Part shown: one piece after another, positions 10,555-21,728 of the stretch
Layout of the letters: each line of letters begins with the position of its first letter
Position numbering within the stretch: the stretch's first letter is position 1
From: Astrothelium macrocarpum
Lineage: Eukaryota; Ascomycota; Dothideomycetes; Trypetheliales; Trypetheliaceae
NCBI GenBank assembly: GCA_021030915.1
Contig: JAGEMR010000012.1
Coordinates: 1-64,000, forward strand
Length of the DNA: 64,000 bases
Direction of reading: 5' to 3'
Notes under the pieces: generated by a model
Told to the model about the DNA's origin: nothing
Database searches by the model: none
Seen by the model: only the letters and a program-made list of their open reading frames with translations
Made by a program: the position numbers and the translations under genes

Positions 10555-10700
10555 AGTGGGTTGGGTAGAGTGGCGAGGAGTGGGGGATCTTGGGTCATGG
10601 GGATGGGTTAGCTACGGCGAGTGATTTGGGGATATGTGGGTTATAGATGACGCCATGACATGGGAATTTTTACGGATATAAAGAATGTAATGACATGAAA

Positions 10701-11683
10701 TCATGAAGCTTTGCCAAACATGGCTTTGTCGTGACTCTCCTCCAGTGCTGGGAGGCCGCCGACCTCACCCTTGCCTGTCATCTTTTGTACAAAAGTTTTT
10801 GTGTTGCCACCAAATTTAGTTTTTGGTCGCTCTTGCTGCACGCCATCCACCCAGATATCCACCTTTTCGTTGTAGAAGCATAGTCGCCCTGCAATCGCGA
10901 TAGATTCTGAAGTGGGGTGAATGTAATACCACACTAGATCATCCGCTTGGCGGCCATCCAGCAGAACTATGGAATAGTAGTTTGCCTCGCCTTTGTACGG
11001 GCATTTGGTGGTAGTGGACGAGTCTGTCAGCAGCGCCCGGTCTGTTACTGAAGTGATGGGGAGGTAGTATCTTGTAGGCAGTCCTGTCTCAAAGAGAGAT
11101 AGTACATTGCTACTCTCTGCCAAGGTCTGTCCCTCTAATCCAATCTTGACGTGCCGAGATGAGGGCAAAATGTCAACACGTTTGTATGGGTCTTTGGGAT
11201 GTACATAGATTTCCTCATCTTCTTCGAACCATATGACGCCTTGGGAGTTGAATGGGATGCGAATTAGCTGGCTGAGTGGTCCTTTGGTGAAGAGTAGGAC
11301 ATTTGGGATTGAGGCCGACTTGGTCGACAATGAGGCTGTCGTAAAGCCTTCTGGATGATCTTGTTGATCGACGAGTTTGGCATTCTGAAGTGAACTCGTA
11401 GAAAGCCAGTATCTGCGCACATATGAGCTTGGCTGCCGGTAAAAGGCATTTACATACAGACATACTGTGGATAATATGGGTGCTCCCAAACATATTGAGC
11501 TTCCTGAGTATCGATAATGTAGGTCTTGTCGAAAACGATGCGCACTCGTCTTGGGGACTTTTCAAGTTTGTGAGGACCTTCAGCTGCAAGCTTTCGGCCA
11601 AGTGTGAGAAGACTTTATTCTGGTCAGCCACCATACACCTTCACAACACAACAGGCATTGCGAACGAACTCTGATGACGCCAT
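10701..11683 (-). CDS. DUF427 domain protein (two tandem DUF427 units)
   Basis: Three exons (11683-11670, 11612-11466, 11412-10701) give 290 residues. Exon 1 codes only for MASS plus two bases; its donor is GTTCGT. Splicing assembles a first DUF427-like unit (LGRKLAAEGPHKLEKSPRRVRIVFD...YVWEHPYYPQYW) and a second, complete one (WFEEDEEIYVHPKDPYKRVDI, HVKIGLEG, LSLFETGLPTRYYLP, CPYKGEANYYS, VWYYIHPTSES, FYNEKVDIWVDGV). Conservation on both sides of the introns supports the junctions, notably HPYYPQ joined to YWLSTSSLQNAKL. The biochemical role of fungal DUF427 proteins is not established. A short in-frame read-through upstream of exon 3 does not match the family and was discarded. Confidence 0.9.
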
Positions 11684-12160
11684 TGTGCGAATGCCTTGCT
11701 GCGCTCCAGGCGTTGGCTTTGAAGATAGAATTTTGTTACCAAGGTATCTGAACATTAATGTTGGAAGTCACCAGCACCGTAAACAAGCAGTCGAGCTTTT
11801 TGGCGGCAGATGGGTGACAGAAGATCGCTATGCGAGGTTTATGTAGAAGAGTTAGGTATATATGATTACAAAGAATAGATGTAAACAATTGGAAATAGAT
11901 CAAATGTCTCAGCATGCAACTATCCCAGAGGGGCATACAATAAAGCTCCTCTGCCGGGGTCAATCCGATGACGCCAATCGAGGCGGGGATGCGTTCATGT
12001 ATCACTCATTCAACTAACATACAACTAGCTTGACAAGTTGAGTATAACGACAATCATGCATCATGTATTCATTCTAACGATGGACTAACACTGATTTCTA
12101 ATAACGCGATCCTTTCATTTCGCAAGTCCACATCAATCCTTGATTCATCACACCTCATGT
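11684..12160. other. Intergenic stretch, nothing recognised
   Basis: Lies upstream of the DUF427 gene and downstream of the But2-domain gene, both of which are on the minus strand. No open frame with recognisable features and no repeat seen. Confidence 0.45.
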
Positions 12161-13344
12161 CTAGCAAACACTCATGTACAACCCAATTGCTGGAGGATTG
12201 AAGTCCTGGAACCAGCTGAAATAAGTATCCTCCTTCGCCGACATCTCAACCGCAACACGCTTCTCAGTTGGACAGGGGAATGTGCCAATTGTGTAGTCGT
12301 TGCCCGGCTGCAATTTAGTCTCGCCGAGATCTTTGAGAGTCGATGGCTTGTCGCTGTACGTAGTGTTGCCCAAGGCTGCAGAAGCGAGAGCAGAGATACT
12401 GACAGCGCCTGTGCCAGTTAAATTGAAGCTGGATGTATCGAGCGAGTTTGCGGTAGGAAGAAGAAAGACGAGAGAACACGTCTTGTCATCGTCCGCACTG
12501 GAAATGTCGAAGTTGAAGATTGAGGAAATGGTCTGAGATACTTGGCCAAAGTAGGACGTGCCCAGTGCTATGTTGGGATGAGACGAATCAACCGGCACAA
12601 TTAGGTGGGGAAACTGTGAAGTTGGTACATTAGCAATGACAAAGGAAAGACGACCAATGTCCTCGACTTACTTCGTATGCTCCCGTGAGTGCGGCCGGGC
12701 AGGAGTGTGGCGGTCCATTTGGATGTGGTGGAGTTGGAGTGTTGGGTGCTGGGTGAGGAGGAGGCTGAGCCTCAGGGCTTGGGGGTGGTGAAGGAGGTTG
12801 ACCATGTGGGGCTGGAGGCGGCGATGGTGGTGGAGCAGGTGGGCCAGGAGGTGGACCGGCCTTGCAATCATCGGCCGTAAGCGTGATCTGAAAGCATCCT
12901 TGTTGATGGGCAGGTGGCGAATGATAAATATTGAAGCCACCATTGGACTCTGTAGGGCATGTAGAAAAGATGGTGCCACCGTTGAACAGAACGGTTCCAT
13001 TAAAACCGATTGAGAAGCCCGGGGTAGGAGCGGCTCCAAGATCACACTGGAACTGTGAAGTAGGTGGAGTGAAGATGCAACCTCGGTTGTTTTCATCGGT
13101 CAGGCCTGGAAATGTTAGAGATGGTCTGAGAGGTGAGGAGCAGACGTGGGATCTTACCTCCATGGGCGTCAATCGAAAAGGAAGCTAAAGGAAGACTTGG
13201 ATCACCGATGCGGTTCTGTCCATCAGAAAGCTGTCCCAGGATGCCACCCGGGCCCCCGTTTGCTGCAAGAGAAAAGGAGCATGGACCATTACGGGAGACC
13301 AAAGGGCTGCCATGGGCGAATGCAGGAAGAATGGGGAACTTCAT
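12161..13344 (-). CDS. But2 C-terminal-domain protein with proline-rich linker
   Basis: Three exons (13344-13158, 13105-12672, 12613-12161; introns 52 and 58 bp) give 357 residues. The N-terminal region has the CSFSLAANGGPGGILGQLSDGQNRIG pattern, cysteines, and IFTPPTSQFQCD. The middle is an almost pure Pro linker (about residues 155-205; PPPGPPAPPPSPPPAP and similar). The C-terminal ~145 residues match the ubiquitin-3-binding-protein But2 C-terminal domain of fungi: FPHLIVPVDSSHP, GTSYFGQVSQTISSIFNFD, KTCSLVFLLPT, YTIGTFPCP, WFQDFNPPAIGLYM. Such proteins are mostly extracellular or surface proteins despite the name. The apparent signal peptide is very short (MKFPILPAFA) compared with relatives, and secretion is therefore uncertain. 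Confidence 0.88.
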
Positions 13345-14827
13345 TGTGTCGGAAAGTTTTGTACAATTGGATAAGATGGTTGACTAATGCTGTGGGATGT
13401 AATAAAGTCAAGATGTCAAAAGCAATGACTCTAGCAAGTTGGAGCAAATGGATATGAAGAGAATATTTGAGAGAAGAAGAAAGACGACGTAAGGAAAAAA
13501 CTTTTATATCCATGTATTGCTGTTGAGCAGGTACGACACGGAATGCAAATTATGCCAAGAGCCTTCCTCGAAGATGATCGTGGCATGGAAAGTGCAGTTG
13601 CTACGAGACCAAGCAGCTGGCAGTCGCATCTGCAACACAGACAGGATATTCAGCATGGCATCCTAATCTTACGGAACTGCTTGTCATTGCGTTACGGCTC
13701 TGAGGCAATCTCCTGCCCACAAAGCCTACTTCCACCTTCCTTGCTTCATTACTCTTTGGGATACTAAAATAGAAGTCAAGCTCGTATGATTAAAGCAAAG
13801 TCTTGATGTATACGAAATGGAAATCACTTGGCGTTGGAAAAGTCCAGTCCGTTAGACTTGCCCCATTAGAAGTTAGAACGAGTGAACTGGTAATTGAGAA
13901 GAAGGGCGACTTTTGGGTCGAAGAGAAAGGGATGTTGACGCTGTTTGAACGCTAGCCAAATTTGATTTAGCGCGCACTTCTTGTGATTAAAGCTTCAGAA
14001 TGCAACAAACCTTTCGTCTACCGTGCACATCCACCAACACAACTTCGTCTTACGCACCGGCACAAAGACCATTCAAATGAAGAAGGTAAAGCCACCTGAG
14101 TTCATCCCTTGTTTCTGAGCTGCCCTATCGTGAGGACTCGCGCGATGTGTGGAATCGATTAGCAGTACTAGCGATTCAGCCGCCTCCATTGCATATCCTT
14201 CCTTTCATTTGGCTTCATAGCGTGATGGAACTCTCCATGGATGTGCATGAAGTAGTGCAAGTATCCGTGATCATCAAGAAACACGACTTCGGGTGAGAAA
14301 TCCTTTGTCATATTGGAGTCTTCGCGACCCGCCCGACTTCAACAACACTGCTCCGTGACTATTGAAACGACCCATTATGGCTTAGTCCTTTTGATCGAGG
14401 GCTTCTCTCACTAAATAGCCCCATTCAACTCATTTGTCTGTCTTATCCTTTCTGGTTTGGATTCTGAACGTGTTATTAGCCACTTTGCGTGATATGTTGA
14501 CACACTTGGCGGTACGTGGTTGAGTGTTAGTCAAGCCCATTTCATCAGTTGTGTGATGAATCTAAATGTCCTTTTCGCTCACAGTTTCGTCGTCAAAACG
14601 CTTGTCACACTACTTGAACGCACTGTCAGCTTCATTCATATTTGTGCTTAAGCCATTCCTTTTGATGGTTCTTGCATTATGAATCAATCTCAATCCACGG
14701 ACTGCGCCGATTCAATTGCTCGGTCTTGTTTGCAAACCTTTGCCTTGGGTTCACCGATCAAGTGAGCAAGATGCTTTTCCATCTGCCTTCTGGATTTTTG
14801 TAACTGACGAAACTATAGCTCACCAAG
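13345..14827. other. Long intergenic stretch, nothing recognised
   Basis: About 1.5 kb between divergently transcribed genes (But2-domain gene leftwards, heptad-repeat gene rightwards). Only one short frame (13543-13767) without family features. No repeat, tRNA or transposon relic that I can support. Confidence 0.45.
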
Positions 14828-16051
14828 ATGGACGGCGAGGCCGGCTTTTCCAGCAACCCAATCAAGAGCGAAAGCGAAGTAAAGGGAAGTGTCCCCATTC
14901 CTTGCGAGCAAATTTTCAACATCATCTAATTAAACGATCAGATGGAGGATATTCCTGATGCCGTGCTTGAGCTTCAGCGCATTGAAGCAGAGCAATACAC
15001 GCGCCAGGCTCGTCGTGATCGTGCTGGTGCGGACGGCTCAAATTTTAAACGCAAGAATAAAGCCGAAAGACGTCAAGCCAACGCTGACAGACGCCGGGCC
15101 AAAACTGAAAAACGCCACCAGGCTGGAACAAAGAAGTATGAAGCCGACATGAAAGCAGGCAATGTTGATCAAGCAGCGCTCGATGCAAAGCAAACAGTGC
15201 TTGAAAATAGCAGAACAGTACTTGACACCATTCAATCAGTACTGAATACCAAGCAAACAGCGCTCGATGCCAACTCAGCAGCGTTCAGTGCCGGTGAAGC
15301 ACTACTCAATGCCAGCCAAATACAGACAGTACTCAGTGCTCACCAAGCAATACTTGACACCATTCAAGCAGTACCCACTACCAATCAAGCAGCGCTTAAT
15401 GCCTCCGCAATGGTACCTGGTGTCAATCCGACAGCGCCCAGCGTCAACTCAACAGCGGCCAGTGCTAACCCTACAGCACGTAATTCCAACTCGGCGGCGC
15501 GTAAGGCCAAGAAACAAGCGCGTAATGCCAAGAGAAAGGCTCGCAATGCCGAGCAACAAGCACTTAATGCCAACAAAAAAGCGCGCAATACCAACAAAAC
15601 AGTGCTATTGGCCAACGGCGAAGTGCCTGCTTATAGACGTTCGACACGCCATGCCAACCTTTCACCGATCTTGATTGGACGTCTGGAGAGTACAGCGAGG
15701 GTCACAGTGCAGACGGATAGAGAGAAACGCGAAGTTTGGAAGGAGTTGTCGCAAATTAGGGCGGAGCTGATGATGAAATCGCAGATTGGTGACATGTTCC
15801 TGGGCGACATTAAGGACAAAGAGATGCAGGATAGGGTCAAAGATATGAGGAAAGGACGAACAAAACGGAAAGTCGTCGACTGTTATTTGCAACTTCTCTG
15901 CCCGGGCTTCATTGTCACTGGGAACGGGAAAGTGGGTTATGGGGAGAAGTTGCAAATGGAGCAGGGCAAGGATCAGGCTCAAGAGCAGCGAGGCATGGCC
16001 AGTGCTGAAAATGTGGTTGAGCTTACTACACGATTCGGAGAAGTTCTTTGA
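14828..16051 (+). CDS. Unknown protein built on ~21 degenerate heptapeptide repeats
   Basis: The long exon 14942-16051 (369 residues) can be preceded by a 51-bp exon, 14828-14878, via a 63-bp intron (GTAAAG...CGATCAG) that keeps the frame; the alternative is a start at 14942. Three parts are visible. The first is a basic N-terminus (KRKNKAERRQANADRRRAKTEK). The second is a repeat of period 7 residues, consensus roughly (T/A)(A/V)L(N/D)(A/T)xQ, in about 21 copies. Early copies resemble TVLDTIQ and later copies drift to QARNAKR and KARNAEQ. The third is a charged C-terminus (ELSQIRAELMMKSQIGDMFLGDIKDKEMQDRVKDM) with a CPGFIV segment. The heptads suggest a helical rod or coiled coil in the Leu-rich half and a basic, possibly nucleic-acid-binding, half. 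I do not recognise the family. Confidence 0.62.
15173..15619 (+). repeat. Coding minisatellite, 21-bp unit, about 21 copies
   Basis: Units run in register from 15173 (GCAGCGCTCGATGCAAAGCAA), interrupted once by 6 extra bases at 15320-15325, to 15619. The unit core is roughly RCAGYRCTYRATGCCAACMAA. Copies are diverged, with the middle of the array the least alike. Because 21 is a multiple of 3, other frames also stay open through the array, producing shadow frames on both strands. Confidence 0.85.
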
Positions 16052-16540
16052 TGGGAGATTTTGCATTGTGTGGATCGAAGTTAATTTCACGACTCTGCTT
16101 CTATGGAACGGTGTGGCTATGCTCGAACGTAGATGACTCAATTGACTTGCTTTCATGATTGAACGAAGCCCGGCAAATTTTGATTGTATTGACATGACGG
16201 ATATGCGGTTGCGGATTGATCCTCCCGCGCTGCTTGCAGTAGAATTTGGAGACACGTGGGGGACTCCTCAACCATTCAGATAACGGGTCAGAACCACGAG
16301 TAGCGGGCCAGGCATCCGAGGATCATTAGAGAAGGTAGTTTGTGGCGAATAGCGTGTCTAATCGGGAAGGTAAAGTAATCGGGCCCTCGACTGGTGCAGC
16401 CTTTGCAGATCTTCTGCGAAAGCCAAGTTCCTCACGCAGCTATATCAAAAGGCAGAATCTGCAGAAAAAATGGAGGTCCAGAGTGCTTGTTCCTTCCTCT
16501 CGCAATTTTTTGCACGTCTCTCGTTCTACTGTACATCAAG
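16052..16540. other. Intergenic stretch (phosphatase promoter)
   Basis: No gene seen. The long open frame of the next gene extends back to 16394 without matching the family; the signal-peptide ATG at 16541 is preferred. Confidence 0.5.
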
Positions 16541-18454
16541 ATGCAGGGTCTGCTGTTGTCGTTTTTGGCGGTCTCGGCCAATGCCGCAGTGGCTGCACCT
16601 CACGCTGCAGTAGCCGCACCTCATGCTGCAAAGCGCGACGTCGACACTCGATTTCCTTACACCGGTCCAGCCGTGCCAATCGCGGACTGGGTCGACCAGA
16701 CGGTCAATGGAAACGGCAAGGGATTTCCTCGCTTGGTTGAACCGCCTGCTGTCAAACCTGCCAACAGCACAGTCACCAACAATGTTAATGTCATCTCACT
16801 GTCCTACATTCCAAACGGTGTAAACATTCACTTTCAGACGCCTTTTGGTCTGGATGGAAGCCCAACTGTGCATTATGGCACTTCGCCTTCCGATCTGTGC
16901 TCGAGCAGCACCGGACAGACAGTCTCTTACGATCGAACGCCTCCATGCTCCGCCGTTGTTGTTACACAATGTAGCGAATTCTTCCATAACGTTCAACTCG
17001 ACAATCTCAAGTCGGACACCACCTATTACTACCAGATCCCAGCATCCAATGGGACTACTGCCTCTCAGATCCTCAAGTTCAAGACAGCGAGGGCTGCTGG
17101 CGACGAGGGCTCTTTCACTATCGCTGTGCTGAATGATATGGGCTACACCAATGCTCACGGCACATATCAACAACTCAACCAAGCCGTTGACGAAGGCGTT
17201 GCTTTCGCCTGGCATGGCGGTGATATATCCTACGCTGATGATTGGTTCTCTGGAATCCTGCCTTGCGAGTCCAGCTGGCCTGTGTGCTACAATGGTACAT
17301 CTACGACTCTCCCCGGTGGACCTCCAATCCCTTCCGAGTACGATGCGCCTCTCCCTTCAGGCGAGCTCGCAAATCAAGGTGGCCCTCAGGGTGGTGATTT
17401 CAGCGTGCTATATGAGTCGAACTGGGATCTTTGGCAGCAATGGATGAACAACCTTACCACCAAAGTCCCCTATATGGTCTTGCCTGGCAACCATGAAGCT
17501 GCCTGTGGTGAATTTGATGGTCCCAACAACATCATGACTGCCTATTTAAACGATGATAAGCTCAACTCTTCGGCGCCTGAGTCTGAACTCACCTACTACA
17601 GTTGCCCGCCCTCCCAGAGGTGAGAACCAAACACCTCCATCTTTCTAAAGTGGTACAACTAACATGTTCTTGACAGGAACTTCACTGCCTACCAAAACCG
17701 TTTCCGCATGCCCGGTGCTGAAAGTGGCGGCGTCAGCAACTTCTGGTACTCCTTCGACTACGGTCTTGCACATTTCGTCTCAATCGATGGCGAGACGGAC
17801 TTCCCATACTCCCCAGAGTGGCCTTTCGTCCGTGACGCCACCGCTAACGAGACCCTACCGACCGAAGCTCAGACGTTCATCACCGACTCTGGTCCCTTTG
17901 GCGAGATTGATGGCAACAATTGGAAGAGCAACGAGGCATACCAACAGTGGCAGTGGCTCAAGCAGGACCTTGCGTCTGTTGACCGAACAAAGACTCCATG
18001 GATCGTGGCTATGAGCCATCGACCTATGTACTCTTCCCAAGTGTCGTCGTACCAGACCGATGTCCGCAACGCCTTCGAGCCTCTCCTCCTTGAGTATGGC
18101 GTAGACGCTTACTTGGCCGGTCATATTCACTGGTACGAACGTCTCCTTCCTTTGGGACACAACGGTACCATTGTCCAGAGCAATGTAATTGACAACAAGA
18201 CGTACTATTCTGGCGACGGAACGTCTTTGACGCACGTCATTAATGGTATGGCTGGTAACATTGAGAGCCACTCTACTTTGAGCGGTGATCCAGTCCTCAA
18301 CTATACCGTTGTGCTAAACCAGAGGAACTATGGGTTCAGCAAGTTTACATTCCACAACGCCACAACGGCCACCTGGCAATATGTCAAGGGTGATGGGTCG
18401 GGCTATGGTGATGAACTGACGTTAATCAAGAAGAATACGACTTTGTCACGATAA
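16541..18454 (+). CDS. Secreted purple acid phosphatase
   Basis: Two exons (16541-17619, 17677-18454; 57-bp intron) give 618 residues. The start is chosen at MQGLLLSFLAVSANAAVAAP, a clear signal peptide; a short duplicated AAVAAPHA motif follows. An N-terminal Fn3-like purple-acid-phosphatase domain (VHYGTSPSDL, YYYQIPA) precedes the metallophosphoesterase domain. Metal-binding motifs are intact: VLNDMG, GGDISYADDW, LPGNHEA, MSHRPMY and AGHIHWYER. The usual D of block 1 is in ND. Many N-glycosylation sites (NGT, NAT, NKT) fit an extracellular enzyme that releases phosphate from organic esters. Expression may respond to phosphate, but I did not identify a Pho4-type site. Relatives are the Aspergillus acid phosphatases of about 600 residues. 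Confidence 0.94.
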
Positions 18455-19236
18455 AAACGTTGGGCTGCTTTGGATGATATGCAGCGTGTAATCTGGACAG
18501 TCTGTCATTAATTCGAATAATTCTTAAAATTAGAATATTTTATCGTTTTGCATTATCGGTATCTGACTGACAGGCTCAGCCATGTCATTGGCTGCCTGGC
18601 ACTTCTTTGGTGCTGAATTAATTAAGATCCTCTTCATTCACTGTATGATTTAACCTAAAGTAAACGACCTTGACTACGATTCTTTCCTCTTATCACCATT
18701 TCTTCACTTTGCAGAGCAGACGTTTCGCCATGAAATACTGTCTTGACTTTTACTGGCCTTTGTTCTACTCTTTCCCCTGTTTCTGCAATCCCACTACCCG
18801 CTGACAAAGTTGGTTGCTGTCTGAGTAACAATGCTTAGTTCTAAACTATTCCACACCCAGAGAAATCTTTTACGAAAAAGGTCTCGCATTTCTCATAACT
18901 CGAAAGTGTGTTGGAGTCTCCCCAAGTATGCGAAGTGCTTATTTCAGTCCTCCACGTTTCTTATTGCAACCTCTAGTGACAACCTTCGATGGATGAAATT
19001 AGCACCCAGTACGGAGTGGACTCCCGATTAATGCTGTTAACCACTCTCAACTCGTATTTCATGCCGAGACTACGCTACGTTTGCCGTAGTGATGATACAA
19101 ATATACGATACAATGCCATCCATAATCTGTACTCAGTCTGGGCTTTTCGAGTTCTTAAAGCGTCATGGTCATCTAAGAGAACGAGCGCTGCAACCTGCTA
19201 TTATGACGGTTCCACATTCATCCTTGATTAACAATT
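18455..19236. other. Intergenic stretch, nothing recognised
   Basis: 3' flanks of the convergent phosphatase gene and monooxygenase pseudogene. Short plus-strand frames (18831-19031, 19089-19280) have no family features. AT-rich around 18510-18560. Confidence 0.45.
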
Positions 19237-20540
19237 TCATAGCTGCACGTCTGTACTTTCCATGCATTCCATCACTATAGCGTCGAAATCGATTGCAAAC
19301 AACCAGTCGAAATTTGGGTTCATTGAGGCTGTCTTTCCTCCCGGTGCATCGATTGCCGAAGGCATTCGACGAAGATCCATCTGGCGGTTGAGTTCGAGCA
19401 CGCGATCCACACGCGCCTGACGGAACAACTGCCAACTGTATAGAGCGCGCTAGAGCCGCCCGTTCATGGGACCCTGGTTATCAGCTGCCAGATACAACCA
19501 ACCTAGCATCAAAGCCATCATATACACATATTCGAAAGCCTGGTTGACGCCCTGATTTGATTGAGGAGGCAAGCCGTGTGCGCTATTACCAAGAATAACA
19601 ACACGACCGTGACCACCAGGATTTGGTGCAGAGGTCCAACGGTCGAGACGAGGGATGCGGTAGAAGGGCCACAGCCGCAACCCTTTATGAGGAATATTAC
19701 GTACGGCATTTTGAACGATAGGTGGGAAGCGATCAACGTCCTGACGGAAGGGTGCGGCGAAGGCTTCTTTGTCGGCATCGACGTCTGCCCAGTGTCCACT
19801 TGCAGGCTCGGTCATTGGTTACTGCACTATAATCATGGTCTCTTTTCCATCAAATGTCTGCGGAGCCATGACGAAGGCGTCTGCTTTTGGTACTACTACG
19901 CTTCCAGGTAATGGGTGTCCATTGGTTGGGGCATTCAAGTCAATGAGATCCGTTGTCGAAAGCTCCAGCTGTGCTGTCGGGATTGCTGCAAGGAGAGCTG
20001 CAGTAGAGACAGAGGAAGGCTTAAGGTCTAGGGCGAGGTACTGTCGGACTGTCGAGCGAGTGCCGTCAGCATCAACCAGTAGCGATGCCGTTGCGGTGCT
20101 CCCGTCACTGAACTGCCATGTAACTTGCTCCGCGGTCTCGGACACAACGTGGGCAAACCTGCGCCCAAAATGGATTGGGATTTGCTTCTCTCGAACTTTT
20201 GCAAGAAGCTCGTACAAGACTGTACAGTGATATATACGCAGCGCGCGGAATTCATACCGTTGCGCATTACCGAATTCGACGGTCTCTATAATGTAGGCAT
20301 TACTACCATCTCGGAAGTAAATTCGATCGAATCGTAAACTCCCAGTTTCTCCAACACTTTAAAACTATTCGGGGTTAGCATTAGCCCACCACCGATATTG
20401 AGCGGGGCATCGCGAGCTTCGTACATCGAACAAGTAATGTCTCGCTGATGTAATGCGAGTACCAATGCAAAGCCTGAGAGCCTGGCTCCGATAATGGCAA
20501 TGTAAGGACGGCATATTGCTGACAAGATTTCTCCAGCCAA
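19237..20540 (-). pseudogene. Decayed FAD-dependent monooxygenase (salicylate-hydroxylase-like)
   Basis: Homology of a group A flavin monooxygenase runs through the whole interval but is broken three times. The N-terminus (PYIAIIGARLSGFALVLALHQ, APLNIGGGLMLTPNS) has the dinucleotide motif changed from GxGxxG to GARLSG. Around 20320-20330 the frame must shift, and about eight residues after LGVYD are missing, before NAYIIETVEFGNAQRYEFRALRIY. The next frame continues with IPIHFGRRFAHVVSETAEQVTWQF and LLVDADGTRSTVRQYL. An in-frame TAA at 19821-19819 follows VQ, before PMTEPASG. WPFYRIPRLDRW and GNSAHGLPPQSNQGVNQAFE follow, the latter altered from the family GDAAHA. An in-frame TAG at 19452-19450 precedes the C-terminal RQARVDRVLELNRQMDLRRMP. 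Both stops are one C-to-T change from Gln codons. Confidence 0.87.
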
Positions 20541-21728
20541 CGGGGCACAGCGAACTTCGGCTATGCTCTCCTGAGACTTCTGTCCATATTTTGCAAGGAA
20601 TCCAGTTCTATAAGCAGGCTTGAAGTAAACAGGAAATCGAACCGCACGTGGGCGGAGTCATGAACAAAGATTGAGTCATCTATATTAGCCAGATGTGACG
20701 GTCGGCCAAATAGGATTTCCCTGGATTATATCGAACGTGTACAACTGCTTTACCTATCAACGCGTCTTTGCTGTACCTTTGGTTATCAACCTGGAAATAT
20801 AGGTCAAATGATCTCTCGGTTTATCTGGCACACTTATCCATTCAGAATATTAGAGATATAGCGGGAGTACCCAACAAGTAGCCTGAAGCTGGCTCTTTGT
20901 AACAGTAACATCTGCTGTTGTGTTTATTCTGAATCGATTGCATTAAATCTTACTGAAGTGGAAGAATTTTAGTCTACTACTAGTGGCAGCAGCTATTACG
21001 GATTGAGTTTAGGTCGGTCAAGGTTCCACAAAAGCAGGGGCTGAGATCGAAGTTGCACTCTCATCATCCAGAATCTACAACTACGCTCTCTGATATAAAC
21101 ATCTTCTACGGCTTACCTCTTCAATGCAGCATGTTAATCGCTGCGCATCCTTCTTGTTGGTAGAGATGTGCCGGTGAGTAGCCTACGCACATCTGTCGCC
21201 ATGCAGGCTGCCAGCTGTGTCTTCTACACTCACCGGTCGGGTTCACTAATGCTTCAACTACTTCATGCTTCAGTGGCTTCGCAGATTAATTGCTTAGCTG
21301 TGGTGCATTGTGGGAAATAGTACTCTTTAGTGTTCAAAATGGGGTTAGAATTGCGATGTTGGTCCAAGCGTGAAGAGGCTGAGGCAGTATTCAATCTGCT
21401 GGAGATGGCTTGGAATTGGTAAGAAAGATTACCAATTGGGCTCCTTCCTCCTTGTTCGACTCAGAAAAATCCTACGAACGGCTTAGAATTGGGCCGGCTA
21501 GGTTTGATCTTGCTGTCGGCATCCGTAGGCTCAATATAGACTTTGCTAATGCTAAAACCGATAAGTCGCTTTCCTGAAGAAGTATTCGATGCTAAAGAGC
21601 TACAACATGTAATTGAAACGAGGATTGCTTTCTAATTCGCCAATTTAAAAGAGATGATCATATAAAATCTGCTTGGGCGCATTTGCCCTAAGCTATCATC
21701 GCATTTTACAGTTTCTCTAACGTCTACC
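20541..21728. other. Intergenic stretch, nothing recognised
   Basis: About 1.2 kb between the monooxygenase pseudogene and the esterase gene. No open frame with family features and no clear repeat. It may contain the dead promoter of the pseudogene. Confidence 0.45.

Noticed and set aside
15267..15674. Second-frame and antisense frames through the 21-bp repeat
   Set aside because: A repeat unit divisible by three keeps several frames open automatically. The chosen frame extends far outside the repeat at both ends, the others do not.
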